Part shown: positions 33,801 through 45,785 of the stretch, piece by piece
How the letters are laid out: each line of letters opens with the position of its first letter
How positions within the stretch are numbered: the stretch's first letter is position 1
Source: Zygnema cylindricum
Lineage: Eukaryota > Streptophyta > Zygnematophyceae > Zygnematales > Zygnemataceae
Direction of reading: 5' to 3'
Length of the DNA: 64,000 nt
NCBI GenBank assembly: GCA_037447655.1
Contig: JBBHKE010002856.1
Location: forward strand, 477,565 to 541,564
Made by a program: the position numbers and the translations under genes
The notes under the pieces: model-generated
The model's database searches: none
The model's input: the letters and a program-made list of their open reading frames with translations, nothing else
Told to the model about the DNA's origin: nothing

Positions 33801-35594
33801 GTCCGAGCTGATTCTTGTAAAGCCGAAGCTGGTAAGAAACTCATCCAACTTTAAATTCCACTGTCGTGGAGCTTGTTTCAATCCATACAATGATTTCAAC
33901 AATTTACACACTAGATTTTCCTTTCCTTTTTCTACATAACCTTCAGGTTCATTCATATAGATTACTTCCTCTAAATTTCCTTGCAAGAAGGCAGTTTTAA
34001 CATCCATTTGATGCAATTCCATATTCTCAATTGCAGCTAGGGAAAACAAGACTCTAACAGTAGGAAACGTGACAACAGGAGAGAAGGTTTCCTCATAATC
34101 TATTCCTTTCTTTTGACTAAAACCCTTTGCAACCAGACGAGCTTTATACCTTTGAATGGTGTTGTCTGGGTTGAGCTTCACTTTGAAGACCCACTTGCAG
34201 CCAATGGCTTTCCGATCCGGTGGAAGCTCCACAAGTTCCCACGTTTGGGCTTCCATGATCGATCTCATCTCATCATTTGCAGGTGAGATCCAATGATCCT
34301 TTTCACGAACAGAAAATGCCTTTTGAATGGTAAGAGGCTCCCCGGTGCTTGCTGAAAAAACATATTTAACTTGTTTTCCCCTTAAACGAGAACTTTGTCT
34401 TCTTCCCCCCGGAAAATTTGAGGCTGGAACTGTTAAATACCGAGCTCCACCTTGAGGCCTTGGAAGATGAGGATCAGCTGCTGTTTGTTGTTTAGTAGCT
34501 GATGGTACTCCACTATTTGGCACTCCAGTAGAAGAGGAAGTAGAAGCTACAGCAGACTGAAGGGGAATCTGATCGAAGATGACATATTCTTGCAGTTTTT
34601 CTTTCTTTTCATTCTCATCCATACTAAATACGTCTATGGACTCACTCTCATCCTTTACTTGAATATTTCTAGCAATCTGGATGGTATGTTTATGAGGACA
34701 ATAAATTCTATATCCTACAGATTCATCATCATATCCCATAAAGATTCCAGGCTTAGACTTTGGACTCAGTTTCCAGTTTGGTAGATTATCTAGTACAAAA
34801 CACTTGCTACCAAAAACTCTGAAGTGACTGACATCTGGTTTTCTGCCAGTCCACACTTCATAAGGTGTCATTCCCTGAACAGATCTAGTTTCTAATCTGT
34901 TCCTAATATATGCTGCAGTTTGGTAAGCTTCAGCCCAAAATTTAATATCTATTCCTTTATCAGCCATCATAGATTTGACACTCTCAGTTAGAGTTCTGTT
35001 TAGCCTTTCTGAGACTCCATTCTGCTCAGGAGTGTAAGGCACAGTGAACTGGTGAGATATACCATTTTCTTTTAAATAAGCAGCAAACTCATTGGAAGTA
35101 TATTCACCTCCATTGTCAGATCTTAAGGAGAGAATCGATCTACCATGAAGTTTCTCCGCCCAGATCCGAAAGTGTTTGAAGTGGGTGAAGACCTCCTTTT
35201 TCTCCTTCATAAAATAGATTCCGTTGAATCTGGAGAAGTCATCTGTGAATGTGAAAAAATATTTGTTGCCAGCAAAAGATGGTACTTTGGAGGGTCCCCA
35301 CACATATGAATGAACAAGTTCTAAGATATTAGTCGCTCTAAAATCTGCAGCTTGGGGTAAGGGAAGTTTATGAAGCTTGCCCAAAGCACAACCATCACAA
35401 ATACTTAACTGTTGTTCACCAAACTTAACTCCTTCTACCATATTATTTTTGACCATCTTTTCCAATCTGTCATAATGAACACGACCCAACCTCTTATGCC
35501 ATAAAACATTATCAGATAAGACACTGGAGTAAGCAAAAGAAGATGTATTCACTAGGTCTATCCGGTACAAATTATTTGGGCCCCTAGTTCCCAT
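33801..35594 (-). pseudogene. copia integrase and N-terminal reverse transcriptase, fused to gypsy
   Basis: One long frame carries a pre-integrase region (LWHKRLGRVHYDRLEKMV, CDGCALGK) and an integrase core with FTDDFSRF, SLRSDNGGEYTS and PEQNGVSERLNRT. These supply the D, D and E positions. A linker follows, then RT beginning with IGCKWVFKVKL and KTAFLQGNLEEVIYMNEPEG, ending near LDEFLTSFGFTRISSDKS. At that point the sequence switches to the gypsy integrase, so the YVDD box and RNase H are lost. The remaining part is unusually intact for this window. Confidence 0.85.
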
Positions 35595-35741
35595 TGCGAC
35601 TACCCTTCCCTCTTTGCTTACTGTTTTCTTTCCTTGTTTCTGAAGTATTTCAAAACCTCTACTTTCTGCAACTTAGGTAGAAAACAAGTTCTTTTTGAAC
35701 TGAGGAACATACAATACATCATAGAGAGTTCTAGGAACTGC

Positions 35742-36878
35742 CTATCCATCTATCTCACACATAAGGATGACAGTTCCTTGAGCCTTTGCTTCGACTGTGG
35801 CACCACATGCATAATAGATCTGCCTTGTTGGAATAGGTTGCAGATCTGTGAAAGAAGATTTGTTCAAGCACATATGAGATGAGCTTCCTGAGTCCATGAT
35901 CCACCCGTGGTCCTTGTCTCCCTCCATCAGTTTTGCAAAGGCAAAGAATTCTTTGTCATCAGTTTTTGGAAAACTGACAAAATCTGGCGCCTTCCCCTTG
36001 TCAACTGATTCCGATCCCGGTGTTTCAGCTGAAAATGCTTCGGTTTTAGAAGGAAGAGTCGGTGGTGTGTGTGGTGTCTTTTGGGGCGTGTAGATTCCTC
36101 TTGGCCTCCATCCATTTCTGAACATACCTGTTTCACAGGCTTTAAGAAATTTAGGACATTGTTTGTACAGAAGTCCTTGATTATAACAGTAGACACACTT
36201 GTTATAAGGCTGAAAACCTTGGTACCCCTGAGATCTGTTTCCTTGATACTGTGCATTAAAAGCTACAGATGATTTCCCAGGATTAAAAGCTGCAACAGTG
36301 GATTCCTCCTCGAATACTAGTTCTATAGCTGTTGCTAGGTTCCAAGCTGACTTATCCAACTTTCTCAAATTTGCCGAGGCTCCTTTATATTCCTCAGGAA
36401 GACCTCGCATAAGAATCATAGCCTGATGATAAGGGGAGAAGTTCCCCCCTGAAAACGAATTTTCTGCCAAAAAACGCCTAAGACCATTACAATATTCAGC
36501 CATGCTACCAATAATCATAAATATTCGTGATAATTTCATGGTGATCATTAGCTTTCAAATAGATGGTTTCAAGGAAAACTTGATTTCTGATGCCTTTTTC
36601 ATTTTGATATGTGACATAAGTAGATCTCATGAGATCATTAACTTCAACAAATGCAGAGCTTGCTGATTTTTCCCATTATAGGATGCTTCAGTTTTAGCAA
36701 GGCTGCCATCAACTACATCAAACAATTTAACTTGAGTGAAATAAGACTCAACCAGATTAGACCAATAGATGTATTTCCTTCCATAAAAAATTGGGATCCG
36801 TGAGGGTGGGCCCGTGACCTGTTGTTCTGTGATTGCTACACTAACTGAAGATGAAGATGATGGTGGAGTAGACATCAC
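35742..36878 (-). pseudogene. copia gag and protease, frameshifted
   Basis: It starts at 36878 with an Ser-rich N-terminus and GPPSRIPIFYGRKYIYW, then shifts frame near 36600. The frame from 36548 gives LMRGLPEEYKGASANLR, a zinc-knuckle-like CVYCYNQGLLYKQC in which the usual His is missing, and the protease site WIMDSGSSSHMC with its catalytic Asp intact. A stop at 35742 separates this from the integrase frame. It is the same lineage as the plus-strand fragment at 29208-30750. Confidence 0.8.
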
Positions 36879-37690
36879 AGAATTCAGATAAGCAAGAAGC
36901 TCTCACAGATGCTCAGAAAAAATACACACAACTTTGGAACACAGCCAAAGATAATTTAGGCAACCAAATGGCCTACAAATTTGACATAATGCAGATAATA
37001 CAAAAAAGAACACAAGTGCAAATTTACACAGAAATTTTCAAAGAGATCTGAGAGATATTGTCAGTTAAAGATATCAAAAAATGTCACAGCATAATTTTGA
37101 TACAACAAGTTCCTAATTCTGAGATGGCTAAGTCCTATTCTTATACCTAAAAGATCTATTCTTCTAAGAGCTAGTAACCACTTATTGCCCTAACTAAGCA
37201 AAGGAAGCATACCAACCATGCATCAATAATATCTACTATCTAAAAGAGGATACCTGAATATGTCAAGGTATGTCATACAGAATGAATCTGAATTGAGACA
37301 CTAATCAAACAAAACACGCTTCTGTACAAACTAGGGATAAGTAACGTCACAATACACCATGTATAAACACGTCAGATAATTACAGACGTGGTCCCGGATG
37401 ACCACCTTCCGATGGCAGCAAATCTTCACCGTTAATCATTTCGAAGTTTCATCCAAGATGAAACTTTTATGTGACGCCTCGGTCTTTATGGTAAGTCTCA
37501 ATAGTACGAACGGATCTTTGTAGCGTGCCTCAATTACCAACGCGTGTCTTAAAGTGTGTCACACCGTGAACTCCCTCACTGTTCATTGTGACATTAATTC
37601 TGGTACATACCGAACCAGACTTTCACAAAATATTATAAGTAATGAGAAAACACTCCCCTCACCTATGAAGCTTAGTGAGGACTAAAGCTT
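36879..37690. other. copia leader and anonymous sequence
   Basis: It lies upstream of the minus-strand copia gag and should contain its leader and 5' LTR. I could not place the LTR ends because no second LTR of this element remains. No gene seen. Confidence 0.4.
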
Positions 37691-39815
37691 TCAAAACAAC
37701 AGTAGCTTATTTTTTGTAAGACCTATTTTGATTGCAAAATCTGAACCGAGGATAATTCGCTTTGCGCCTGTATCGATGAGAAAAAGTGCTAGAGCAAACC
37801 CATTAACTGTGAACACGCCCAATTGGTTATCTAGAAAATTGATGTGAGGATTGAGGCTAGAACGCTCTTCAAGAGTAATAGCTTGAAGAGAGAGAGCATG
37901 CCGATGGTTTTGTAATGCCTGTAACGCATCTGCTGAAGGAGTAAGATCTACATTTTTTTTTTTGCTATCCAACTCGGGGAGCATGGTGGACATGATTGAC
38001 AAACGTTCTTTGACTTTATAGGTGTCTTGTATGCTCCTCTCTAGGATTGTTAAAACTTCAGCGGTGATGCTAGAGGCGGATTCTAGAATAGGTGAGCGGG
38101 AATCTTTAGCAAATGATAATGGGATACGTGTGTTAATGGGTTTTGACTCGCGATTATGATCGGGAGTCCCTTTAAATTAACCGCCCGCTGTTGAACAGTG
38201 GACTCCCGAAGAGATTGCCCAGCGAAAGAGGGCATTTGGACCAAAGTTCGAGCCATTCTTGTTAATAGTGGTTTGAATTGCGCCATAAGCGCGGCAAACT
38301 GCTTCTTCATCATGGCCGCAACGGTAGCTTGCATCTCCGTTTTCTCTCGGTCCCTCCTACTGATTTTTGGAGGGTTGTCTTTCTCTACCCCCTTGGGTGG
38401 AGTGACCAATTTCGTCGAGCGAGGAAGTATATCTCCGTTATTGATTTGATTTTGATAACTAGAATCGGGATTCTTAATGTGACATTGATGTACATAATCA
38501 CCCGTTTGATTACAATGAGTACACGTGGCAGTCTTATCCGGAAAGCCGCGTGCGTCGTGATCGCTGTTACCACATCGAAAGCATATACGGACACCAAGGG
38601 TTGTTGGTAAAGTTCCCATGGCAGGAGCCCTTGGGGGTCTCTAATTAGGCCATGGGTTGTGTGGATTAGGATTAGGATTCGGGTTTGCATTAGGAGAATA
38701 TTTGGGTCGCTCATCAGCGTCCCACCAGCTGGTCTACATTTTATATCGTACGGCATACTCTGCAGCATGCTCGAAGGTAAATTTGAGGCCATATGTCTCA
38801 ATCAAATGGCTTTGAATGAAACGTCAAGATTGGGTGAGAAATTGCCCCAAAAATTTTTGAACTGCCTCTTCGTCTGACATGAGATCTGGCAGTGCTTCAC
38901 GTAATGTTTCCATACGTGCTCGCAATGCCGGAGCCGTTTCGCTTGGGCGACGTTCAAAATTCATTAGTTCTTTAACCTGATCGAGATTGTGCATTCGGTA
39001 CTCTTCCTGTAATAAGCTGAAGACAAATGATACCGGATCCCTTAGAGGAACCAGCATTGCAAGGCGAGCTGGAATTGCTGCCCAAGCCGCAACGGCGAAC
39101 TGATGAGGGATCTCAGGTATTTCCGGTGAAATTTTGTTACCTGCAGAGTCATAAACTGCGGGTACCACAACTTGGAAAAGAACTTCTGGACTGCCTGTTT
39201 TGGCTAAAGATCCTAAATATGCGGGTGCCATTTTTGTCATAGCACAAATTTCCGCATATTTCCGTGTATATAGTGATAGGGCAGATCCTCTAAGGTATCG
39301 CCCAAGTAACAAAAAAACAACCCGTAAATCATAACGGTCTTGATATCGGAATGCGAGATCGCGCATCTCGGTATCAAAAAACATGCGGAAATGTGACAAG
39401 GACATGGTGTCCTTGAGACCCGAAAAACAAAACTGATTTCTACCTCCTCTGGTGTTTATGGACGAGGCCATGTCCACAATAAGGAATCGGAGTAAGTGTC
39501 TATATTTCCGCTCAAAGGAAAAAGCGAAGGTGGTAGATTTAGATCCCGGATATCAAGGGAGTCTATGTCCAAATCTTCCCCCCAGCTATGGGAAGAGGAT
39601 GAGGAGACAGATGATGTAGATCTATACATGGTGGTAATACCAGATTTAGAGTCGGGTGAACCCGTAAGCTGAAATTGAGAGCGGGCGGGAATGAAATCCT
39701 GATCCGGTCTACGGTAAAGACTGGAGCTTCTAGTGGTACCAGATGGAAACGGTAAATTGTTCCTATCTGTTGGCATGTAAACAGACAGTCGTCGTGTCGT
39801 CCTATCCGGATGCAA
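37691..39815 (-). pseudogene. gypsy gag and aspartic protease, several frameshifts
   Basis: Four overlapping frames make up the region. 39815-39456 is a Ser/Arg-rich N-terminus. 39477-38824 is a gag-like helical domain. 38619-38083 carries two zinc-knuckle-like motifs, CFRCGNSDHDARGF (last Cys lost) and CTHCNQTGDYVHQC. 38002-37691 contains the retropepsin signature FLIDTGAKRIILGSDFAIKIG with catalytic Asp. This order and the protease motif indicate Ty3/gypsy. RT and everything after are missing beyond 37691. The LTR at 40104-42300 lies upstream in the same orientation. Confidence 0.75.
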
Positions 39816-40663
39816 CTAGATGCCAGACCCTACTCAGGGTTAGTGGACATATGCCCACTGCCAGATCTACCGATCAAATCACACAAAAAGTCTTCAAATT
39901 CACGCAAAGAGGCACCCACGCAAACAGGCACCCCCGAAACGATTTTATCTATTCTGTATCACCGGGGTTAGTCTTATCGTGAACACCCCTAACAAGGCTG
40001 TTCTCAGCCAAATCTAAGCAATACCACAATAAGTCACTTCAAGCCACTCCAAGAAGAAACATGTCACCTATGCAAGGCCACTTTGAAACTCTGAGACCTC
40101 CATTGGCCCTCAGAGTATGCAGATCCAAAAGAAGCAAATCTAGATAGTGCCGACTCCAACTTGATATAAACCCAAATGACTGACCCCTTGACAGTCAAAA
40201 CTCCAATATAGATTCACCCCTGTGAAATAACACTTTCTGTGTGCTCAGTTCCACCACAGAATGCAAAGTTAGAATATGAGATTTGGACACATTCACCCAC
40301 TTTGACTTTCCCTTATAAATACAACCACCCTGGCAGACAAAAACTCTGACAGACTACAGCCCTGTGTAGCGTGGACTCCCCTAAGTCCGCAGCAAAAAGA
40401 ATCACTGTAAATGGTCAAGTAAATTGATAGTTATGGCTGCCCAAAGTTTGCCATTTATACAGGGTGCTCTCTGGGAGAGGCAGCTGCCTACCCAAAATTT
40501 TCTAAGTCCTATTCCCTCTCTAAAACTCTATCTACTGAAGTACGGCACCAATCAAATTACTGTGTCGTACAGAAAAGTACAGGTTGTTGAAATAAGTAGT
40601 TTTTGTATTTTCTAGTTTAAAATAAATTAGCGGAAACATATATAAGAAATGATGGCAGCCTGC

Positions 40664-40727
40664 CTCCATCTCTTCTCTCTCTCCCCCATACTTGTTGTAG
40701 TCACTGAAAGAGAGAGAGAGCGATGGA
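40664..40727. other. conserved LTR hairpin, copy 1
   Basis: Stem CTCCATCTCTTCTCTCTCTC pairs with GAGAGAGAGAGCGATGGAG around the loop CCCATACTTGTTGTAGTCAC. AGCCATGGCTGCCT follows. The loop is shared with six other LTR copies while the stem sequence differs. Confidence 0.75.
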
Positions 40728-40795
40728 GCCATGGCTGCCTCAGCTCCATAGGAAGGACTAAAGAGTGACTTAAGTCACTCTCAACGAAAGGTTGA

Positions 40796-40862
40796 GTCCG
40801 GCAGGACTCGAACCCCCGACCGGTAGAGCGCGGCGTAGCCGTTAGCTCTAACCAGTCTGTCG
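40796..40862 (-). other. tRNA-like segment antisense to the LTR, copy 1
   Basis: The minus strand reads CAGACTGGTTAGAGCTAACGG (A-box-like), then GGGTTCGAGTCC, a canonical B box, about 25 bases further on. A complete cloverleaf with paired acceptor arms is not evident, so this is tRNA-like rather than a tRNA gene. Confidence 0.6.
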
Positions 40863-42030
40863 TAGAAGTCCGTTAGATTATATAGGGTTTCATTTATATA
40901 TAAACTGTTGTATATTACCGAAATGATCTAACTGGAATATGGAACGAAACAAACATAGAACTTGTTAAGGTTTAGTGCGAAACGTCATTTCGCACGAAAC
41001 AAATGAAACATACACTTTTAACGGTCGACATTTAATGTCGGATTTAATCCGACGGCGCACGTCGTCGCCGAGATCGCGGAATGGTCACTTTGGATTTTAT
41101 GGACGTGGCATGACGTGGCGCCGCGTGGAAGGATGACATTCGGTCGCGGGAATTCCGGAGGAAATACGGACAAGTGGAAAAATGACACGCGTCCACTCAA
41201 GAGCCTTGTCGTACACCGGCCGTACAGAAAGTACATCGGCCATAGTACCTTTATGTACTTTACAGTAATACGATTGGTTCGTACTTTAGTAGATAGGGGT
41301 TGTGAGAGGGATTTAGGACTTAGGAAATATTTGGTAGACAGACACCTCTCTCTAAGAGAGCTTTGTATAAATTGGCATTTTTTGCCGGCTCATAACTTAT
41401 CGCCTGGTTGGCCGTTTTAAGTGATTCTTTTTGCTACGGACTCAGGGGAGTCCAGGCTACACAGGGGTGTAGTCAAATTCTCAGTTTGCCTTCTTGGGCA
41501 GAAGTGGTCGTGGCTTAAAGTGGGTTAGTTAAATACTATCTAGAGGCTTCCTGTGTTCTGTAGTCCAATGGAGGACACAGAATTGCACTGGTGCCGGTGT
41601 ACTTTCTGTACGGCCATTGTACGACATGGCCAAAATATCGACACGTGTCAAATCAGGATTAGTTCCTGTAATCCCTGGAATTCCCGTAATCCAATGTTAT
41701 TACGCCACGTGTTATCTGACGTGGCAAAGACCGTAAAACGCCAAAAGTACATTTCCGTGATCGCGGCGCCTATCGCGGCCGTCCGATCAAAACCGGCTAT
41801 AATCCTAGCCGCTGAAATTCGTCGCGCGGTATTCGTTTCGCTATCGAAACAAATGCGCGGTATTTGTTTCGCTATCGAAACAAATGCGCGGTTTCCGTTC
41901 TGTCCACATACCGTACTTCGTACTGAATCAAACTGTATCTATGTACAAAGTATCTATAACCGTTAAACGGATTTATCTACATATAAAGATTTATATATTT
42001 ATCAAACCCTATATATCGTAATATCATTCC

Positions 42031-42100
42031 TAGACTTAACGGCTAGAGCTAACGGCTAATGCCGGTTGACGGACGGCAGGTACCAAGATCAATTCCTGCG
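42031..42100 (+). other. tRNA-like segment antisense to the LTR, copy 2
   Basis: AGACTTAACGGCTAGAGC serves as A-box-like sequence and CCAAGATCAATTCCTG as a decayed B box. It lies at the same LTR position as in the other copies. Confidence 0.45.
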
Positions 42101-42171
42101 TCCGACAACTAACTTTTGGTAAGTCTACCTAATTCACCCCCTGTCTTCTCTAGAGAGCCTAGGCAGCCATG

Positions 42172-42239
42172 GCTCTAGCTCCCTATCCAGCCTTCAGTGA
42201 CTACAACAAGTGTGGGGGCTTGGATAGGGGAGTTAGAGG
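42172..42239. other. conserved LTR hairpin, copy 2
   Basis: CTCTAGCTCCCTATCCAGCC pairs with GGCTTGGATAGGGGAGTTAG around the loop TTCAGTGACTACAACAAGTG (complement of the loop in copy 1). The stem differs entirely from copies 1 and 3. Confidence 0.75.
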
Positions 42240-42300
42240 CAGACCGCCTCATCTCTTTTTCTATCCTAATACAGACCTAGAAAATACTCAAATATCAACA

Positions 42301-43190
42301 CACTTGTGGCCAAATTTAATAAAACATGAAACTATTCAAGGCCCACAAGGCCAGTTGTAGTAAACCAGGAAACTATCCAAGGCCCACAAGGCCAAATGTA
42401 ATAAAACAGGAAATTATCTAGGCCCAACAAGGCCAGATGTAACAGACAAGAAGTCGCTTTCCAAGACCAATCACGGTTGGATCTAAAGAAAATGCAACCA
42501 CAATGCCTATGCAGAAAGGAAGGCACAGCCTTCGATCGGATCCTAACCCCTCTAGGTTATCGTGCTTAATAACCTATCACGTGCTTGCAACCACAAGGAC
42601 CCGATTTCTCGCGTGGAGCGATCTGTAAGGTCTCCCAGCGATGCTCCAACCTCCCTCCAATTCCGAATTGTCAAGAAGAGATCACAACTCAAAATACCAA
42701 CGTAGTTAGTAGCCTGTTAGGGCACGCGTGTCAGCACTATGCCACGCTATGCCTGTCTATAAAGCAATGATGATTTTCGTGATAATTCGTGCAACCTAAT
42801 ACATATTTATATATTTAAGTTTTTTTTTTTTAAGTTTTATTTTGTTATAAGTTTTAAAGTTTTCTAGGTTTTCTGAGTGAGTTAATCCCGTAGGAAGAAA
42901 GAAGAGAAAACGATATTGGACAGTTCAACAATCTCAAATTCAACAACTCATAAACAAACTAGGCAACAAATAAAATGAAAACAAAGCATAACAATTTTTT
43001 TTTCTTTAATTACAACAAATTTAAAACAAACTAGACAGGAGACACAAGAAATAAAAAAAATTGGAAATGAAACGAATTAAAAAAATCTAGACAGAAAGAA
43101 AACAATTGACACAAGGAATAAAAAAAGATAGAAATGAAACAAATTAAGTATGGGAATATTTGCGACAGTAGCCACTAGGCTCTGAAGTCT
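42301..43190. other. noncoding, with a three-copy 41-bp tandem repeat
   Basis: Units at 42317-42357, 42358-42398 and 42399-42439 share GAAACTATYCAAGGCCCACAAGGCC with small changes. The rest to 43190 is AT-rich, with repeated AGACAGRA and AATGAAAC words. No gene was seen. Confidence 0.65.
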
Positions 43191-44914
43191 TTACATATTC
43201 CTTACAGGAGTCCAACCAACAGACAACAACCCTTCTTTAACTGGACAAAGGAGCCGAGATAGCTGGTATTCCCACAAAGCCAGAGGAAAGTAAAAAAGGG
43301 TGGGAATAAGAATTACGGCTTATATGGGATGCTAGGCTTAAGTCCGGAGGATTTCTTAGTTGACAGGTTCCCACTTCTCCCATAATAAATTCTTATTTTG
43401 AAAACTGACCCGAGAAACAGATACTTCCCCTAGGACACATCCAAAAGTGACCCCATCGAGAGCTTGATAGTAGTCCCCTCTTCAGCGGGAAAGGGGGGGG
43501 GGGGTTAAAGCCGAACCAAATGAAAAGGGTTTGGGTGCAGATTAGCCTTCCGCCTTTGCTGCAGTCTCTCGGGAGCCTCCCACGTTGGTATCTGTGGAGA
43601 TCTCCTCCGCAATGGAGGCTTTGGTGGAGTTGTGACCGAAAAAAAAGGTTCACATTTCCCTGAGACAGTCCCCTCCTCCTTCGTCACCTCCCAGATGCTC
43701 TCCAGATCCTCCCTCTTCTCCTCCTCCACCTCTTCCCTCCCACACCTCAGTACCTTCAGCTAGCCCCCTCTTCCCTCCCACACCTCGGTACCTACAGCTG
43801 GCCCCACAGACATTCCCTCAGCTTTTCACGTGTTTGTAGCTGGATTATTTGTTACTCTTGCCAAGCAAGGAACCACCATTCATGCCTATTCTCCACCTCA
43901 CCGGCGGTCTCCCTCTTCTAGCTCTGAACCCCCGCCCCCCTCTCTATCGGGGCGTACTTCCACGGGTCATACAGTGTATCCCCGCCCCCCTCTCTATCGA
44001 GGCGTACTTCCAGGGGTCATACACCGTATCCTGAGCAAGGTCGTTCTCCTTGTGCTTCCTCTTCGTCCTCTCGCGGTTCTCTGCTAAATAGACCTTATCT
44101 ACAGATCCCACCAGACGAGAGGAGCTGTCGGACACGGAGATCCTCTGTATGTAGGGGAATAGGGGCATCACCTGTTGGAGATCCATACAACCCCACAATC
44201 TTTCGGGCAGCAGGCACCTCTTCAGTGGGAGGGGGTTTGACCGTTTCTCAGGCTGCTCCCTCTCTTGGATAAGTAAGCGGTACCGGCTATGAGGGGGAAG
44301 ACAAAGGAGTAATTTCTTTGGTTTAGTTTGTCAACCCTACTCGGCCACACTCTCCTTGATTCACCAATCTTGCGGAGGAGGAAAAGGAAATGGGGGATGT
44401 GAGAATCTTTACAGGGGATCGCTTTCTCCAATTTTGAGTTGTTGTGGAAATCTTTCACACAATCCAAAATAAATAAATATAGGGGAGGGGCGATCCTGGA
44501 TGACTTCGAGACTACCCTTCTCCCTATGATGGTCAATTATCTCTTTGGGGGTGCTTTAGCAAACTATAAGGAGTGACAACCCCTCTTGATGGCACCTAAC
44601 ATCAAGCTTTCTGACCCGGTTCTAGATGCGGTTGTTTTGCAAGCGGAGGAAGACCTGGCTTCAGCTGTGGCCGCTCCCGTCACCTCTAACTTCACAGATG
44701 ACACGAAGTTACAAACAGAAGGGCAAGCATATGTGAATCAACTGCAAACATCCAAGTTGCCCGAGCTGCCATCAGAATGGTTGCCAACTGTCGAGCGTGT
44801 TTAGGAAACCTAAGAGAAGGGCCCACCGCCATTAATATGGTGCATTGGAGTCCTGCAAATAACCCCCCCCAAATGCGGATGCTTCCCATAATGATGATCA
44901 TGCCCATTGCTGCC
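43191..44914. other. unclassified repeat-rich region with tandem duplications
   Basis: Two tandem duplications are clear: a 50-bp unit at 43931-43980 and 43981-44030, and a 38-bp unit at 43731 and 43769. Pro-rich frames (for example TTPPKPPLRRRSP on the minus strand near 43600) hint at a decayed retroelement gag, but no diagnostic motif was found. The segment 44690-44915 recurs inverted at 51530-51690. Confidence 0.45.
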
Positions 44915-45785
44915 AGTAGCTTTGTCCGTTTAGTCTAAGACTAGTGCTAAGGTATATTAGGTTTGATATGTATATAAACATGGACACGTAGGATTTTCCA
45001 TTTAACTCGATTGCAGTATATTGGGCATAGAAACAATTGTACTATTAGTACCGGACGAAACAAATAGTACGAACATTTGTTTCGACGGTCTGTATAAAAT
45101 ACCGATATCAATCGGACGGCCGTGGTTAGCCCCGGCTTCGTGCAAAGGCCAATTTGGCGGTTTGCAGACTCCGCCACTCCGGATGACAGGTGGCAACATC
45201 ATACGATTTACGGAATCTCTGAAACTGAAGACACCAATCCAGATGTGACAAATGTCGCATAATGGCGACGTCGTACACTGTCCGTACAGAAAGTACACCG
45301 ACATATGTACTTCATTCTACGGTACAGTCGCAGGATTGGTCAGTACCTCAGTACTAGAGGGTTTAGAGAGGGGTTTAGTTCTTAGAATATTCTGGGTAGG
45401 TAGCCATCTCTTCCAGAGAGCATCTTGTATAAAAGGCAAACTTTGGCCAACCATATCTATCAACTCAGTTGATCAAATTCAGTGATTCTTTTTGCTGCGG
45501 ACTCAAGGGAGTCCAAGCTACACAAGAATGTAGTTGGTCAGAGTTTTTGCCTGCGTGGGTGGCTGCATTTCTAAGGGAAAGTCAAAGTGGGTGGATGTAT
45601 CCAAATCACATATTCTTACTTTGCATTTTGTGGTGGAACTCAACACATAGAAAGTCTTGTTTCACAGGGGTGAAGCTTTACCGAGGTTCTGATTGTCAAG
45701 GGGTCAATCATTTAGGTTTATATACACTTGGAGTCGACAATATCTAGATTAACTTCTTTTGATTTGCGAATTCTGTGTGGCAATG
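44915..45785 (+). repeat. 5'-truncated LTR of a copia element
   Basis: It matches the inner and 3' parts of the LTR at 52207-53322 in opposite orientation (GCTAAGGTATATTAGGTTTG, ATGGACACGTAGGATTTTCC). It ends TGTGTGGCA followed by ATGGAGCCCATAGAATTTTAG. The first quarter with hairpin and tRNA-like segment is missing. Gag follows directly. Confidence 0.7.

Larger units (their letters stand above)
40585..41587 (+). repeat. solo LTR nested in another LTR
   Basis: It starts TGTTGAAATAAG and ends AGAATTGCA, a TG...CA pair, with 5-bp flanks CAGGT (40580-40584) and CTGGT (41588-41592). The uninterrupted relative at 52680 reads CAGATGCCGG at the same place. No internal domain remains, as expected after LTR-LTR recombination. 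It carries a hairpin at 40664-40727, an antisense tRNA-like segment at 40796-40862, and the 3' hairpins GACTCAGGGGAGTC and CTACACAGGGGTGTAG at 41439-41472. Confidence 0.85.
40104..42300 (-). repeat. LTR, interrupted by a solo LTR; possible 5' LTR of the gypsy gag
   Basis: On the minus strand it begins TGTTGATATTTGAG at 42300 and ends GAGGGCCA at 40104, followed by ATGGAGGTCTCAGAG, the leader segment seen after other LTRs. Excluding 40585-41592 it is about 1.2 kb. It matches 52207-53322 closely. It contains the hairpin at 42172-42239 and the tRNA-like segment at 42031-42100. Its position 290 bases before gag suggests it is the gypsy 5' LTR, though this LTR type also flanks copia gag at 45786. 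Confidence 0.75.

Noticed and set aside
38198-39242. Plus-strand frames opposite the gypsy gag
   Set aside because: Shadows of the minus-strand gag and protease, which carry zinc knuckles and the DTGA site.
40796-40862. A genuine tRNA gene on the minus strand
   Set aside because: A and B boxes are present, but acceptor and anticodon stems do not pair convincingly, and the segment recurs at the same position of other LTRs.
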